A stretch of 64,000 bases of DNA, from positions 1-64,000 of the forward strand of contig CABUDI010000005.1 of NCBI GenBank assembly GCA_902490305.1. The letters run 5' to 3'. The translations under genes and the position numbers were made by a program. The notes under the pieces are model-generated. The model ran no database searches. It was not told the DNA's origin and was given only the letters and a program-made list of their open reading frames with translations. Positions within the stretch are counted from its first letter, which is position 1, and each line of letters starts with the position of its first letter. This document shows, one piece after another, positions 55,624-64,000 of this stretch. Origin of the DNA: an uncultured Collinsella sp. Its GTDB lineage: Bacteria; Actinomycetota; Coriobacteriia; Coriobacteriales; Coriobacteriaceae.

Positions 55624-58425
55624 ATGGCTGGCACCAAATCTGACGCAAAGGAATTCGTTCGACGTTGGCGGTCGATTCTCGACCTGGTACCCGAAGGGAA
55701 GAACAACGAGCAGCAGGACACCGCCAAGTTCTGGCAGGACCTGCTCGTGAACGTCCTCGGCGTGCCATCGAGCACCATGGCCACGTTCATCGACTTCGAG
55801 CGCAAGGTGCGCGGCCGTCGCATCGACGTGTTCGTGAGCGACCACCATTTCCTGTGCGAGCAGAAGACGGTCGGCATCGACCTCGACAGGCCCGAGCCTC
55901 GCCAGAACCGCATGGAGACGCCGCTCCAGCAGGCGCTGTGGTACGCGCGCCACCTGCCGTACTCCGAGCGCCCGCGCTGGCTCATGACGTGCAACTTCGA
56001 GACGTTTCGGCTCTACGACCTCGACGACGAGGCCTACGAGCGCACCGTGCAGGAGTTCACTCTCGACGAGCTTCCCGACCAGCTCCACCTGCTGTCGTTC
56101 CTCACATCGAACGAAACGAGCCGCTTGCACCGCGAGCAGCAACTCTCCGTGGAGGCTGGCGCCTACGTCTCGCGCCTCTACGACGCGCTTGCCAAGCAGT
56201 ACCGGCATATCGACGGAGCCGACGAGCAGGCCCGTGAGGAGCAGCGCTCGCTCAACGTCCTCGTCACCCGCATCATCTTCATGCTCTACGCCGAGGACGC
56301 CGACCTCCTGCAAGGGCACGCGGCGTTCGGCTCGTACTGCCGCTGCGATGCGCGCAAGCTGCGCGGCCGGCTCCTCAACCTCTTCGAGGTCATCGACACG
56401 CCGGCGGACGAGCGCGATGAGTACCTCGATGACGAGCTGGCGGCTTTCCCCTACGTGAACGGCGGCCTCTTCTCCGACTCCTCCATCGTCGTCCCGCAGA
56501 TGACCGACGAGATAGCCGAGGCCATCGTGAGCGCCTCGGAGGACTTCAACTGGCGCGACATCTCCGGCGTCATCTTCGGCGGCGTCTTCGAGGGCACGCT
56601 CAACCCCGAGACCCGCCACGCCGGCGGCATGCACTACACGAGCGTGGAGAACATCGAACGGTGCCTGAGGCCGCTCTTCCTCGATGGGCTCTGGGACGAG
56701 CTGCATCGCGCCGAGGGCGAGCGCTCCAACGTCAAGCGCCAACAGATGTTCGAAGCGCTCCACGACAAGCTCGCATCCGTCAAGGTCGGCGACCCGGCAT
56801 GCGGCTCGGGAAACTTCCTCACCGAGGCGTACCGGCAGCTCCGCACCATCGAGAACCGCATCATCGAGGACGAGATGGGCGATCAGACCGCGCTCTTTGT
56901 CGGGAACCCCATCCGCGTCACACTCGACCAGTTCTACGGCATCGAGATAAACGACTTCGCCGTCTCGGTGGCGAAGACCGCGCTCTGGATCACCGAGGAG
57001 CAGATGCTGCGCAAGACGCAGGAGATATTCCCCGGCTACGACTACGACTTCCTACCGCTGAAAAGTCTGTCGAACATCCGCGAGGCCAACGCCCTCGCGA
57101 CGGACTGGGCGGACGTGTTCCCTGCAGACCTTGACTACATCGTGGGAAACCCGCCGTTTCTCGGGGCGCGGAACCAGTCAAAGGAGCAGAAGGCGGAGCT
57201 CCTCGCCGTGTTCGACGGCGCGAAGAACGCCGGCAACATCGACTATTGCGGCGCGTGGTATATGAAGGCGGCCCGCTTCGCGCAGGGCAAGCGCACGCGC
57301 TGTGCGCTCGTGTCGACGAATTCCATATGCCAGGGTGAGCAGGTCGCGAACATCTGGAAGCCGTTGCATGACCTCGGCGTCCACATCGACTTTGCGCATA
57401 CGACGTTCCGCTGGGACAACGAGGCAGCCGACAAGGCGCACGTGTTCTGCATCATCGTCGGCTTCTCGCGCGCGAATGTTGAGAAGCGTCTGTACGTGCA
57501 TGACACGCCCGACTTGCCTGAGCGCCTCGTGCGTCCATCGAACATCAACGCGTATCTCTCCGACGCGCCGGATGCGTTCGTGTGGAACCGCAGCACCCCG
57601 CTCTGCGACGTTCCGAAGATCGGCATCGGCTCCCAGCCCATCGACGATGGAAACTACCTCTTCACCGACGAGGAGATGGCAGCGTTCATCAAGGACGAGC
57701 CTGGGGCGGAAAGGTTCTTCCGCAAGTGGCTGGGCTCTCGAGAGTTCCTTCACAATGCGCCGCGCTGGGTCCTATGGCTCGGGGAGGCGACCTTCTCCGA
57801 TCTCAAGAGGCTTCCGAGGTGCCGAGAGAGAATCGAGGCCGTCCGCGAGTACAGGCTCTCGAGCAAGAGGTCGCAGACCAAGAGGGCGGCTGACAGGCCC
57901 CAGCATTTCGGCACCGAGATAATTCCCCAGGACACATCCATCATTGTGCCCAAGGTCTCCTCGGAACGCCGACGCTACATCCCCATGGGCTTCATCGGTC
58001 CTGAGACGTTCTGCAGCGACCTCGTGTTCCTCGTCCCAGACGCCACCCTCTACCACTTCGGTGTTCTGCACTCACAGTTCCATAACGCATGGATGCGCAC
58101 GGTGGCAGGTCGCCTCAAGAGCGATTACCGCTACTCGGGCGGCGTGGTCTACAACAACTTCGTCTGGCCCGAGCCGACCGATGCCCAGAGGGCCGAGATC
58201 GAGCGATGCGCTCAGGCGGTGCTCGACGCGCGTGCCGCCCAGGATGGAGCCACGTTGGCCGACATGTACGACCCGGATAACGAGACGTTCTTCCCCGACC
58301 TCATGGCGGCCCACCGCGCGCTCGATGCCGCGGTCGAGGTTGCCTACGGTGTCGACTTCGGCGGCGACGAGGAGAAGATCGTCGCCCATCTGTTCAAGCT
58401 CTACGCGGAGAAAACGGGAGCGTAG
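55624..58425 (+). CDS. MmeI-type (type IIL) fused restriction-modification enzyme
   Basis: A 933-residue enzyme that modifies and cuts DNA in one chain, close to MmeI in length (919). The N-terminal nuclease has Asp68, Glu79 and Lys81 in DVFVSDHHFLCEQK, the D-xn-ExK motif at almost the same positions as in MmeI. A helical linker follows, then a gamma-type adenine methyltransferase with motif I GDPACGSGNF (389-398) and motif IV NPPF (509-512), and then the target-recognition and C-terminal helical domains. ATG 55624 has GGAGG 5 bases upstream. Only one strand of the site is methylated by such enzymes. It is 4 bases before a DUF262/HNH gene. The recognition sequence cannot be read from the protein by eye. 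Confidence 0.9.
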   Translation: MAGTKSDAKEFVRRWRSILDLVPEGKNNEQQDTAKFWQDLLVNVLGVPSSTMATFIDFERKVRGRRIDVFVSDHHFLCEQKTVGIDLDRPEPRQNRMETPLQQALWYARHLPYSERPRWLMTCNFETFRLYDLDDEAYERTVQEFTLDELPDQLHLLSFLTSNETSRLHREQQLSVEAGAYVSRLYDALAKQYRHIDGADEQAREEQRSLNVLVTRIIFMLYAEDADLLQGHAAFGSYCRCDARKLRGRLLNLFEVIDTPADERDEYLDDELAAFPYVNGGLFSDSSIVVPQMTDEIAEAIVSASEDFNWRDISGVIFGGVFEGTLNPETRHAGGMHYTSVENIERCLRPLFLDGLWDELHRAEGERSNVKRQQMFEALHDKLASVKVGDPACGSGNFLTEAYRQLRTIENRIIEDEMGDQTALFVGNPIRVTLDQFYGIEINDFAVSVAKTALWITEEQMLRKTQEIFPGYDYDFLPLKSLSNIREANALATDWADVFPADLDYIVGNPPFLGARNQSKEQKAELLAVFDGAKNAGNIDYCGAWYMKAARFAQGKRTRCALVSTNSICQGEQVANIWKPLHDLGVHIDFAHTTFRWDNEAADKAHVFCIIVGFSRANVEKRLYVHDTPDLPERLVRPSNINAYLSDAPDAFVWNRSTPLCDVPKIGIGSQPIDDGNYLFTDEEMAAFIKDEPGAERFFRKWLGSREFLHNAPRWVLWLGEATFSDLKRLPRCRERIEAVREYRLSSKRSQTKRAADRPQHFGTEIIPQDTSIIVPKVSSERRRYIPMGFIGPETFCSDLVFLVPDATLYHFGVLHSQFHNAWMRTVAGRLKSDYRYSGGVVYNNFVWPEPTDAQRAEIERCAQAVLDARAAQDGATLADMYDPDNETFFPDLMAAHRALDAAVEVAYGVDFGGDEEKIVAHLFKLYAEKTGA

Positions 58426-58429
58426 CCCT

Positions 58430-60199
58430 ATGGCGAATTCGATTTACAGCCCCATCACCCTTGAGGTCGGCAACATCCTCAAGGACGTCCTCACGGGAAA
58501 AATCGGCCTACCCGACCTTCAGAGGCCGTTCGTGTGGAAGAACGACAAGGTGAGGGACCTCCTCGACTCCATGCTGAGGGGATACCCCATCGGCTACGTG
58601 ATGCTGTGGGAGTCCCCTTCCGACGACACATCGAAGAAGGCCCAGATAGGCGAGAACGAGAAAGCGTATGCGGCTCCGAAGGAGCTCGTCATCGACGGCC
58701 AGCAGCGCCTCACGGCCCTGCTCGCCGCCTTCTACGGCGTCGAGGTGAGGGACAAGGCGTTCAACTCGCGGGCCATCAGGATCGCCTACAACCCGATCAC
58801 CGGCGAGTTCAAAGTCGCCGACGCCTCCACCGACAGGGACCCGAGGTTCGTCTCGTGCGTGTCCGACGTGTTCAGGGCGAATCGGGAGAACGGGCTCAGC
58901 GGTTACAGGCGTGCGTTCATCAGGGCCCTCAACGAGTCTAATCGGAAGAAGGGGGAGCCCGAGCTCGACGACCCCGCCGAGGACGCCATCGAGAGGGGCC
59001 TCGCCGCGCTCCTCGGCCTCGAAAGGTACTACCTGCCGGTCCTCAGCATCACCGACGACGCCGACGAGGAGACCGTTTCCGACATCTTCGTCCGGGTGAA
59101 CTCGCAGGGCCAGGCACTGAAGCAGGACGACTTCATCATGACGCTCCTGTCGGTGTACGAGCCCGCCATGAGGGAGCGGATCGAGCGCTTCTGTGCAGAC
59201 AGCCACGTGCCGAAGGGCGGTACATCTTACAACCAGCTCGCTACCGTCTCCCCGACGAGCATCATCAGGACCGCTGTCGCCGTCGGTTTCAAGCGAGGCA
59301 GGCTCCGCTACGCCTACCAGATCCTGAGGGGCAAGGACCTCAAGACCAAGGAGACGAGTGCCCAGACCCGCGCCGACAACTTCGAGTGCTTCGGGGCGGC
59401 GCTCGACCAGGTGCTCGACTTGAACAACTGGCACGCGTTCATCAACCTGCTGGGGGAGGCGGGCTATGTCGCCCCAAGCCAGATAAGCTCGGCGAACGCC
59501 CTGTTCTTCACCTACGCCTTCTACCTCATCGGCAAGCGTGAGTTCGGTTTGAAGCATACAGACCTCAGCCGTCTCGTGAGAAGGTGGTTCTTCGCCTGTT
59601 CCATCACCTCGTATTACGTCGGAGGCTTCGAGACCGCGTTCGAGCGCCAGCTGACCGACATATCCCAGATGACCGTCGCGTCCGATTTCAGCGAGTATTT
59701 TGAGCGTTCGGTCGCATCGCTCCTCACGGACGACTACTTCGGCATCACCCTGCCGAACGACCTCGACGCGAACGATGCCGTCGGCCCCACCTGGAACGGC
59801 TTCGTCGCGGCTCAGGTCATCCTCGGCTGCAAGTCGCTGTTCGGCACGACCCCGCTCTCCCAGCTTCTGCTGCCGAGCGCGTCGGGCACGAAGAAGGCGC
59901 TCGACAAGCACCACCTATTCCCGGACAATTACCTCAAGTCCATCGGACAGAAAGAGAAGCGCAGCGCCCGTGCGAACTTCGCTCTCGTGGACTACGGCAC
60001 CAACATCGAGATCTCAGATGACTCCCCGCTCGACTACGTGCCGAGGTTCAAGCAGAAGCTCGGATACGAGGCCTACGAGCGAACCTGCGAGGAGCACGCC
60101 CTCCCTGTCGAGTTCGAGGGGCTTGACTACGAACGCTTCCTCTACAGGAGGCGCATCCTCATGGCAAAGTTGATAAGGAGGGGTTTCGAGAGGCTTTAG
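58430..60199 (+). CDS. DUF262 + HNH (DUF1524) nuclease, GmrSD/SspE-like
   Basis: A 589-residue protein. The N-terminal DUF262 domain has the ParB/Srx-like motif VIDGQQRLTAL (DGQQR at 89-93), which in GmrS-type proteins binds or hydrolyses nucleotides. The C-terminal part (about 485-589) has DKHHLFPDNYL and later Asn residues of the DUF1524 HNH nuclease. Relatives (GmrSD, BrxU, SspE) cut modified phage DNA. It lies 4 bases after the MmeI-type gene, so both are co-expressed. Arg is written with AGG more than fifteen times, unlike neighbouring genes that use CGC/CGT; the adjacent tRNA-Arg(CCU) reads this codon. The whole points to horizontal gain as an antiphage module. Confidence 0.82.
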   Translation: MANSIYSPITLEVGNILKDVLTGKIGLPDLQRPFVWKNDKVRDLLDSMLRGYPIGYVMLWESPSDDTSKKAQIGENEKAYAAPKELVIDGQQRLTALLAAFYGVEVRDKAFNSRAIRIAYNPITGEFKVADASTDRDPRFVSCVSDVFRANRENGLSGYRRAFIRALNESNRKKGEPELDDPAEDAIERGLAALLGLERYYLPVLSITDDADEETVSDIFVRVNSQGQALKQDDFIMTLLSVYEPAMRERIERFCADSHVPKGGTSYNQLATVSPTSIIRTAVAVGFKRGRLRYAYQILRGKDLKTKETSAQTRADNFECFGAALDQVLDLNNWHAFINLLGEAGYVAPSQISSANALFFTYAFYLIGKREFGLKHTDLSRLVRRWFFACSITSYYVGGFETAFERQLTDISQMTVASDFSEYFERSVASLLTDDYFGITLPNDLDANDAVGPTWNGFVAAQVILGCKSLFGTTPLSQLLLPSASGTKKALDKHHLFPDNYLKSIGQKEKRSARANFALVDYGTNIEISDDSPLDYVPRFKQKLGYEAYERTCEEHALPVEFEGLDYERFLYRRRILMAKLIRRGFERL

Positions 60200-60495
60200 C
60201 GCCTCTTCGAGCGCGCCGTGCCTCCTTTGGGTTTCCCGACGAACCAGCGTCCTGACGCCATATCGTTGTTGCCGAGCGCCGCCCGCCCGTGCGCCACGTG
60301 GCGGGCGGCGGACTTTATGGGCCGGCTCCTACCGTCGGGCCATATGAGCCTCTTGGGTACATCGACATCGTCGTCGAGGCCCCTCGGCGGATACTCGGTT
60401 CCCACGTACACCCAGTCGCATTCGCGCGGCATCCCGCAGGTGCCCGGCAGGTTCCGCCCGCCGGCGCCATGTTTACGCTCTACGGCCTTCCTCAT
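60196..60495 (-). CDS. Possible small basic protein at island end
   Basis: An open frame of 99 residues (78 if started at ATG 60432). The C-terminal two thirds (RECDWVYVGTEYPPRGLDDD, PKRLIWPDGRSRPIKSAARH, SGRWFVGKPKGGTARSKRR) look like a real folded basic domain with Trp/Tyr pairs, not a shadow. I do not recognise it. Its stop overlaps the stop of the DUF262 gene on the other strand. Both possible starts lack good ribosome sites, so it may be a remnant. A DNA-binding role in the same module is possible. Confidence 0.4.
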   Translation of the reverse strand: MRKAVERKHGAGGRNLPGTCGMPRECDWVYVGTEYPPRGLDDDVDVPKRLIWPDGRSRPIKSAARHVAHGRAALGNNDMASGRWFVGKPKGGTARSKRR

Positions 60496-61082
60496 GTCTG
60501 GGCCTGCAATATCACTCGACTGTTCATGTGGGTTTCCAGCATGTGCCGCTGTGCGCCTGGAAAACCTGCGAGTCGATGACCTGCGGTTTCTTTTGGCCCC
60601 GCTGGCTCCGTACTCGAGGAGCCGCCTCGAAACCGCGGCAAACAGCCAAGTTCTGGAGTCCAACCCCCTTAGATTGTATGACTGCATCTCCATTAGTCAT
60701 TTCGCGTCATTCGAATCGGCGCTGGGAATTCAGCGCTTTTCCTCATGCAAGCCTCTTCCATCTTGTGTCATCGTCAGCCGTGAACGGTCGATTTTCACCG
60801 ATAAACGGCAAATTAGTTCAGATAAAATCAAATAATTTCAAGAATGGTCAAACTTGATTAACAGCAAAACCACAAGGTAGATGGCTTGATACGGTGAAAA
60901 ACTCTGACACAATGAGAAATAGAATGAAAAATACTGATTGAAAATGAACTTACGTGGCAGTAATCTACATGGCATAGGGTAGGCCCCGTCGCGCAGGCGG
61001 CGGCCCTTATCGAATTACGGATATAGATCAGGTGCTCGAACGGGCAGAAACGATCAAGGACGAAGGTAAAGGACGTAGAAGC
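60496..61082. other. Intergenic region with AT-rich end of the island
   Basis: No supported gene. About 60650-60960 has markedly lower GC, which fits the right edge of foreign DNA. I looked for a repeat of the tRNA-Arg 3' end here (GGTTCGAATCC...) and saw only TTCGAATCGGC, too short to call an attachment site. No integrase is present. The promoter of the next operon must lie here; no clear hexamers stand out. Confidence 0.45.
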
Positions 61083-62021
61083 ATGAAGCTTGCAACTCGT
61101 ATCAACTCCTATTTTCGCGATGGCGACAAGAATCTTGATCGCGTGTTCGCGGAGTTCCAGAGCGTGGGCCTCACGCACGTCGACCTCAACTACCCCGAGC
61201 ACTGCACAGGTGTCACGGCGGAGGACATGGCCGCCAAGCTCGCAGCTCACGACCTGCAGCTGAACGGCTGCGCGCTGCGCTTCCGCAACGCCTTCCTCAA
61301 CGGTGACCTGGGCAATGCCGATGATGCCCTTGCCGCGGAAGCCCTTGAGCTCTGCTACGAGGCGTGCGACTACTGCCGCACTGCCGGTGGCAACACGGTG
61401 ACCATCTGGCTCGGCCACGACGGTTTCGACTACAGCTTCCAGATCGCCTACGCTCGCGTCTTCGACCAGCTCGTAGCCGCATTCCAGAAGGTTTGCGACT
61501 ACGCGCCCGACCTCAAGATCTCGATTGAGTACAAACCCTACGAGGAGCGCGCGTACGCGTTCATCGACTCCATGGGTATGACCGGCATGATTCTCAACGC
61601 TGCAGACCGCCCGAACCTGGGCGTCACGCTGGATTACTGCCACATGCTCATGAAGCACGAGAACCCTGCCATGGCCGCCGACCTGTTCGGCCGCGAGGGC
61701 AAGCTCTACGGCATTCACCTAAACGACGGCAACGGTCGCTTCGACGATGGCCTTATGATTGGTACGTCCACGCCGGTGAAGACCCTCGAGTTCCTCTACT
61801 ACGTGAAGAAGCACGGTTACGACAGCGCAATCTACTTCGACACGTTCCCGGTCATCGAGCCCGCTGCCGGCGAGGCTGCACAGAACGACCAGATGATCCA
61901 TCTGCTCAACGACGCCATCGAGACCGTAAGCATGGAGAAGATCCAATCCGTTATCGATGCAAACGACGCGATTAAGGCAGCCGAGCTTGTCCGCGAGCTC
62001 TTCTGCGCAATGGGGAGGTAA
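61083..62021 (+). CDS. Sugar phosphate isomerase/epimerase-type TIM-barrel protein
   Basis: A 312-residue xylose-isomerase-like TIM barrel (AP endonuclease 2 family). Metal-ligand type residues are visible in ISIEYKPYEE (Glu), VTLDYCHML (Asp and His), LYGIHLNDGNGRFDDG (His, Asp) and IYFDTFP (Asp). Members isomerise or epimerise sugars or open inositol-type rings; the substrate is not clear. ATG 61083 starts MKLATRINSY; the ribosome site is modest (AAAGGA, about 10 bases away). It lies 3 bases before a PTS EIIBC, so it probably acts on the sugar that permease imports. Confidence 0.85.
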   Translation: MKLATRINSYFRDGDKNLDRVFAEFQSVGLTHVDLNYPEHCTGVTAEDMAAKLAAHDLQLNGCALRFRNAFLNGDLGNADDALAAEALELCYEACDYCRTAGGNTVTIWLGHDGFDYSFQIAYARVFDQLVAAFQKVCDYAPDLKISIEYKPYEERAYAFIDSMGMTGMILNAADRPNLGVTLDYCHMLMKHENPAMAADLFGREGKLYGIHLNDGNGRFDDGLMIGTSTPVKTLEFLYYVKKHGYDSAIYFDTFPVIEPAAGEAAQNDQMIHLLNDAIETVSMEKIQSVIDANDAIKAAELVRELFCAMGR

Positions 62022-62024
62022 CCA

Positions 62025-63401
62025 ATGAAACGCGACTGGAACGCGATGGCTCAGGGGATTCTGGACGCCGTCGGTGGTCCCGAGAACATCTCGGGCATGA
62101 CGCACTGCGCAACGCGCCTGCGCCTCAATCTCAAGGACGACGCTGCTTGCGACGACGCTGCGGTCAAGGAAGTCGAGGGCGTGGTGAACACGCTGAACAA
62201 GGCCGGTCAGTACCAGGTTCTCATCGGCACTGAGGTTCCGAAGCTGTACGAGAAGTTCGAACCGCTGGTCAAGGGTTCGGGCGTGGAGATCTCCTCTGCT
62301 ACCAAGGACGAGGGCGAGAGCGTCATCAGCCAGATCTTCTCCGCGATTTCCGGCATCTTTGCCCCGCTGTTGCCCGCCATGGCCGGCTCTGGTATCCTGC
62401 GCGGCTTTGTCATCCTTGCCGCCCAGCTCGGCATCATCGCCGAGGGCACGGGTACCTACACTATCCTGTACACCCTGGCCATGAGCGTGTTCTACTTCCT
62501 GCCCGTGCTGCTCGGCTTCTCCGCCGGCAAGCGCTTCGGCGCGAGCCCGTACCTGTCGGCGCTGCTCGGCGCGTGCCTGCTCTACCCGGACTTCATCGCC
62601 CTCATGGGCGACGCGGGCAACGGCGCCATGACGGACTTCTTCGGCATCCCCGTGGTTCTCATGAACTACAACTCCACGGTTATCCCTGCCATCTTGTCTG
62701 TCTGGGTCTACTCGTACCTGTACAAGTGGCTCGATGAGCACGTTTCCGAGATGCTCAAGCTCGTCGTGCTGCCCGCCATCTCCCTGATCGTTATGGTTCC
62801 GCTCACCATGCTCGTCATCGGTCCCCTGGGCGTCTACGCTGGTGAGGCCATCGCCTTCGTGGTCAACTGGCTGATCGAGCGCAGCTCCGTGTTCGCCGGC
62901 GTGCTGGTTGGCGGCGGCTGGTCCGTGCTGGTGTCCATGGGCATCCACTGGGCCGTGAACCCCATCATGATCAACAACATCGCTCAGAACGGCTTCGACT
63001 ACATCTGCCCCTTCACCTTCGCCTGCAACTTCGCCGTTATCGGCTGCGCCTTCGGCGTGTTCCTCAAGGCCCGCGACCAGAAGCTCAAGAGCTTCGCGAT
63101 GACCGGTGTCGTATCGATCGCCCTGTCCGCCATCATCGAGCCCACGCTGTTCGGTATGCTCGTGAAGAACAAGAAGGTCTGGCTTGCGCAGATCATCGGC
63201 GGTGCCGTCGGCGGCGCGTTCCTCGGTATCATGAAGGTCGTCACCACTGCGTTCACCTTCGGTTCCGTCACTACGTTCCCGGCTTTCGTGAGTTCCGACC
63301 CCATGAACTTCGCTTGGGCTATGGTCGGCATGCTCATTTCCGCCGTCGTGGCCGGTGTTCTTGCCTTCGCCTTCACCGGCAAGGAGGATCAGCTCGCCTA
63401 A
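62025..63401 (+). CDS. PTS EIIBC, glucose/beta-glucoside superfamily
   Basis: A 458-residue permease. The EIIB domain (1-90) has the phosphocysteine in MTHCATRLRLNL. The IIC domain (from about 105) has about ten membrane segments and the sugar-site motifs GIHWAVNPIM and IIEPTLFGML. There is no IIA domain, so it needs a separate IIA-Glc such as that at 16150. ATG 62025 has GGGGAGG 6 bases upstream. Beta-glucosides, sucrose, trehalose or N-acetylmuramate are all possible substrates; the TIM-barrel partner is unusual for these. The DeoR gene downstream is probably its regulator. Confidence 0.9.
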   Translation: MKRDWNAMAQGILDAVGGPENISGMTHCATRLRLNLKDDAACDDAAVKEVEGVVNTLNKAGQYQVLIGTEVPKLYEKFEPLVKGSGVEISSATKDEGESVISQIFSAISGIFAPLLPAMAGSGILRGFVILAAQLGIIAEGTGTYTILYTLAMSVFYFLPVLLGFSAGKRFGASPYLSALLGACLLYPDFIALMGDAGNGAMTDFFGIPVVLMNYNSTVIPAILSVWVYSYLYKWLDEHVSEMLKLVVLPAISLIVMVPLTMLVIGPLGVYAGEAIAFVVNWLIERSSVFAGVLVGGGWSVLVSMGIHWAVNPIMINNIAQNGFDYICPFTFACNFAVIGCAFGVFLKARDQKLKSFAMTGVVSIALSAIIEPTLFGMLVKNKKVWLAQIIGGAVGGAFLGIMKVVTTAFTFGSVTTFPAFVSSDPMNFAWAMVGMLISAVVAGVLAFAFTGKEDQLA

Positions 63402-63459
63402 GAGCTTGAGGTGCGCCGCCTCTGGGATGCTATTTCACTCGACGCGCGCTGCCTCGCCT

Positions 63460-63489
63460 GGGGCTCGTTATCCTCGCTCGAGGAGCCCC
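63460..63489 (+). repeat. Hairpin after EIIBC
   Basis: GGGGCTC and GAGCCCC around a 16-base loop, without a T-run. It lies between EIIBC and the DeoR gene, with no other gene visible in that 259-base gap. Confidence 0.45.
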
Positions 63490-63660
63490 GCCCTTGCGTG
63501 AGGCGCCTCACCTTCGTTCGAATTGTGAACGAGAGGGTTGGTCAATCGATTAAAGCGGTCGTCATCGCAACAGGTGGCGGCCACTTTTCTGCGCATGCGT
63601 TACACTTTTCGAAAAGAAATGAACGAGCGTGAAGCAGAGCGGTTTGGAGAGGTTCCCAAT

Positions 63661-64000
63661 ATGATCCCGTATGAGCGCCAGGAGCGAATTGTAGAGTGCC
63701 TGCAGAAGTCGGACCTCGTGAGGATTTCCGAGCTGCAGGAGGAGCTGCCGGGCGTCTCTATTTCGACGCTACGCCGCGACCTCAAGGAGCTGGAGGCGCT
63801 TGGCAAGGTTGAGCATCTTTCGGGCGGCGCGGTGAAGCTCGTCTCGACTGTCCACGAGGTGAGCATCTCGACGCGTTCGGGCCTACACGGAAGTGAGAAG
63901 GACCAGATCGCCCAGGTCGCCCTACGTCTTGTTGAGGACGGGGACACGCTCTACCTAGACTCGGGTTCCACCTGCACGGCGCTGCTGCGCCTGCTGGTCG
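63661..64000 (+). CDS. DeoR-family regulator, cut by window end
   Basis: The first 113 codons of a sugar-operon repressor. The DeoR HTH is complete: PYERQERIVECLQKSDLVRI, then SISTLRRDLKELEALGKVEH. The start of the sugar-phosphate sensor domain follows (LVEDGDTLYLDSGSTCTALL, typical of the phosphosugar isomerase-like fold). ATG 63661 has GGAGAGG 8 bases upstream; in-frame ATG 63619 would add 14 residues. It probably represses the TIM-barrel/EIIBC operon until a phosphosugar binds. Confidence 0.85.
   Translation, partial: MIPYERQERIVECLQKSDLVRISELQEELPGVSISTLRRDLKELEALGKVEHLSGGAVKLVSTVHEVSISTRSGLHGSEKDQIAQVALRLVEDGDTLYLDSGSTCTALLRLLV

Noticed and set aside
60496..61082. Right attachment site of a tRNA-Arg island
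   Set aside because: Only a short TTCGAATCGG resemblance to the tRNA 3' end was seen and no integrase is present, so an att repeat cannot be supported.

Overview
The window looks like chromosome of a human-gut Coriobacteriia bacterium, most likely Collinsella. The reasons are the high and even GC content, a membrane LuxR-type regulator fragment, a DUF5692 membrane protein beside a large Fe-S flavoprotein, mannose-family and glucose-family PTS genes, an HspR-type dnaK-grpE-dnaJ-hspR operon, and many short GC-rich palindromes between genes. The genus is an inference from gene content; no search was run.

Layout. 1-4.4 kb: a 5'-truncated LuxR regulator, a membrane-anchored protein, a double zinc-ribbon protein and two related lipoproteins. 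4.5-8.4 kb: an MgtA-type Mg2+ ATPase (minus) and pyrE (plus). 8.9-16.7 kb: an XRE-desulfoferrodoxin fusion, an RpiR regulator, a large glycoside hydrolase divergent from an AraC regulator, a GH1 phospho-beta-glucosidase, a HAD-hydrolase remnant and a PTS IIA-Glc protein. 16.9-27.8 kb: a lipoprotein, then minus-strand HAD phosphatase, hypE, hypD, hypC, hypF, nikR, a small unknown gene and trxA, followed by a LytTR two-component pair. 28.1-32.2 kb: nadA-nadB-nadC-niaR and a ferredoxin. 32.8-44.4 kb: dnaK-grpE-dnaJ-hspR, an aconitase-family hydratase, a flanked 215-aa protein and clpB. 44.5-51.6 kb: a secreted/anchored protein, DUF5692 and TetR divergent from a 925-aa Fe-S flavoprotein, and hypA. 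51.9-55.2 kb: mannose-family PTS IIAB-IIC-IID plus DUF956. 55.3-60.5 kb: tRNA-Arg(CCU) followed by an acquired restriction module (MmeI-type fused restriction-modification enzyme plus a DUF262/HNH nuclease). 61-64 kb: TIM-barrel protein, PTS EIIBC and the start of a DeoR regulator.

How the genes work together. The hyp genes mature a [NiFe] hydrogenase whose structural genes, and hypB, are outside the window; NikR and the 82-aa protein tie this to nickel supply. NadABC make NAD from aspartate under NiaR. DnaK/GrpE/DnaJ and ClpB are the protein-disaggregation machine and share an upstream inverted repeat (AAATCT-N15-AGATTT), a candidate operator for HspR. Sugar uptake is PTS-centred.

The least explained content lies between genes. 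A roughly 165-nt element starts at the stop codon of pyrE and again just after the stop codon of a lipoprotein gene. The two copies differ by compensatory stem changes, and a decayed third copy follows hspR. More than fifteen other long palindromes, several with a GGGACRG core and some with compensatory changes between copies, sit mostly at gene ends.
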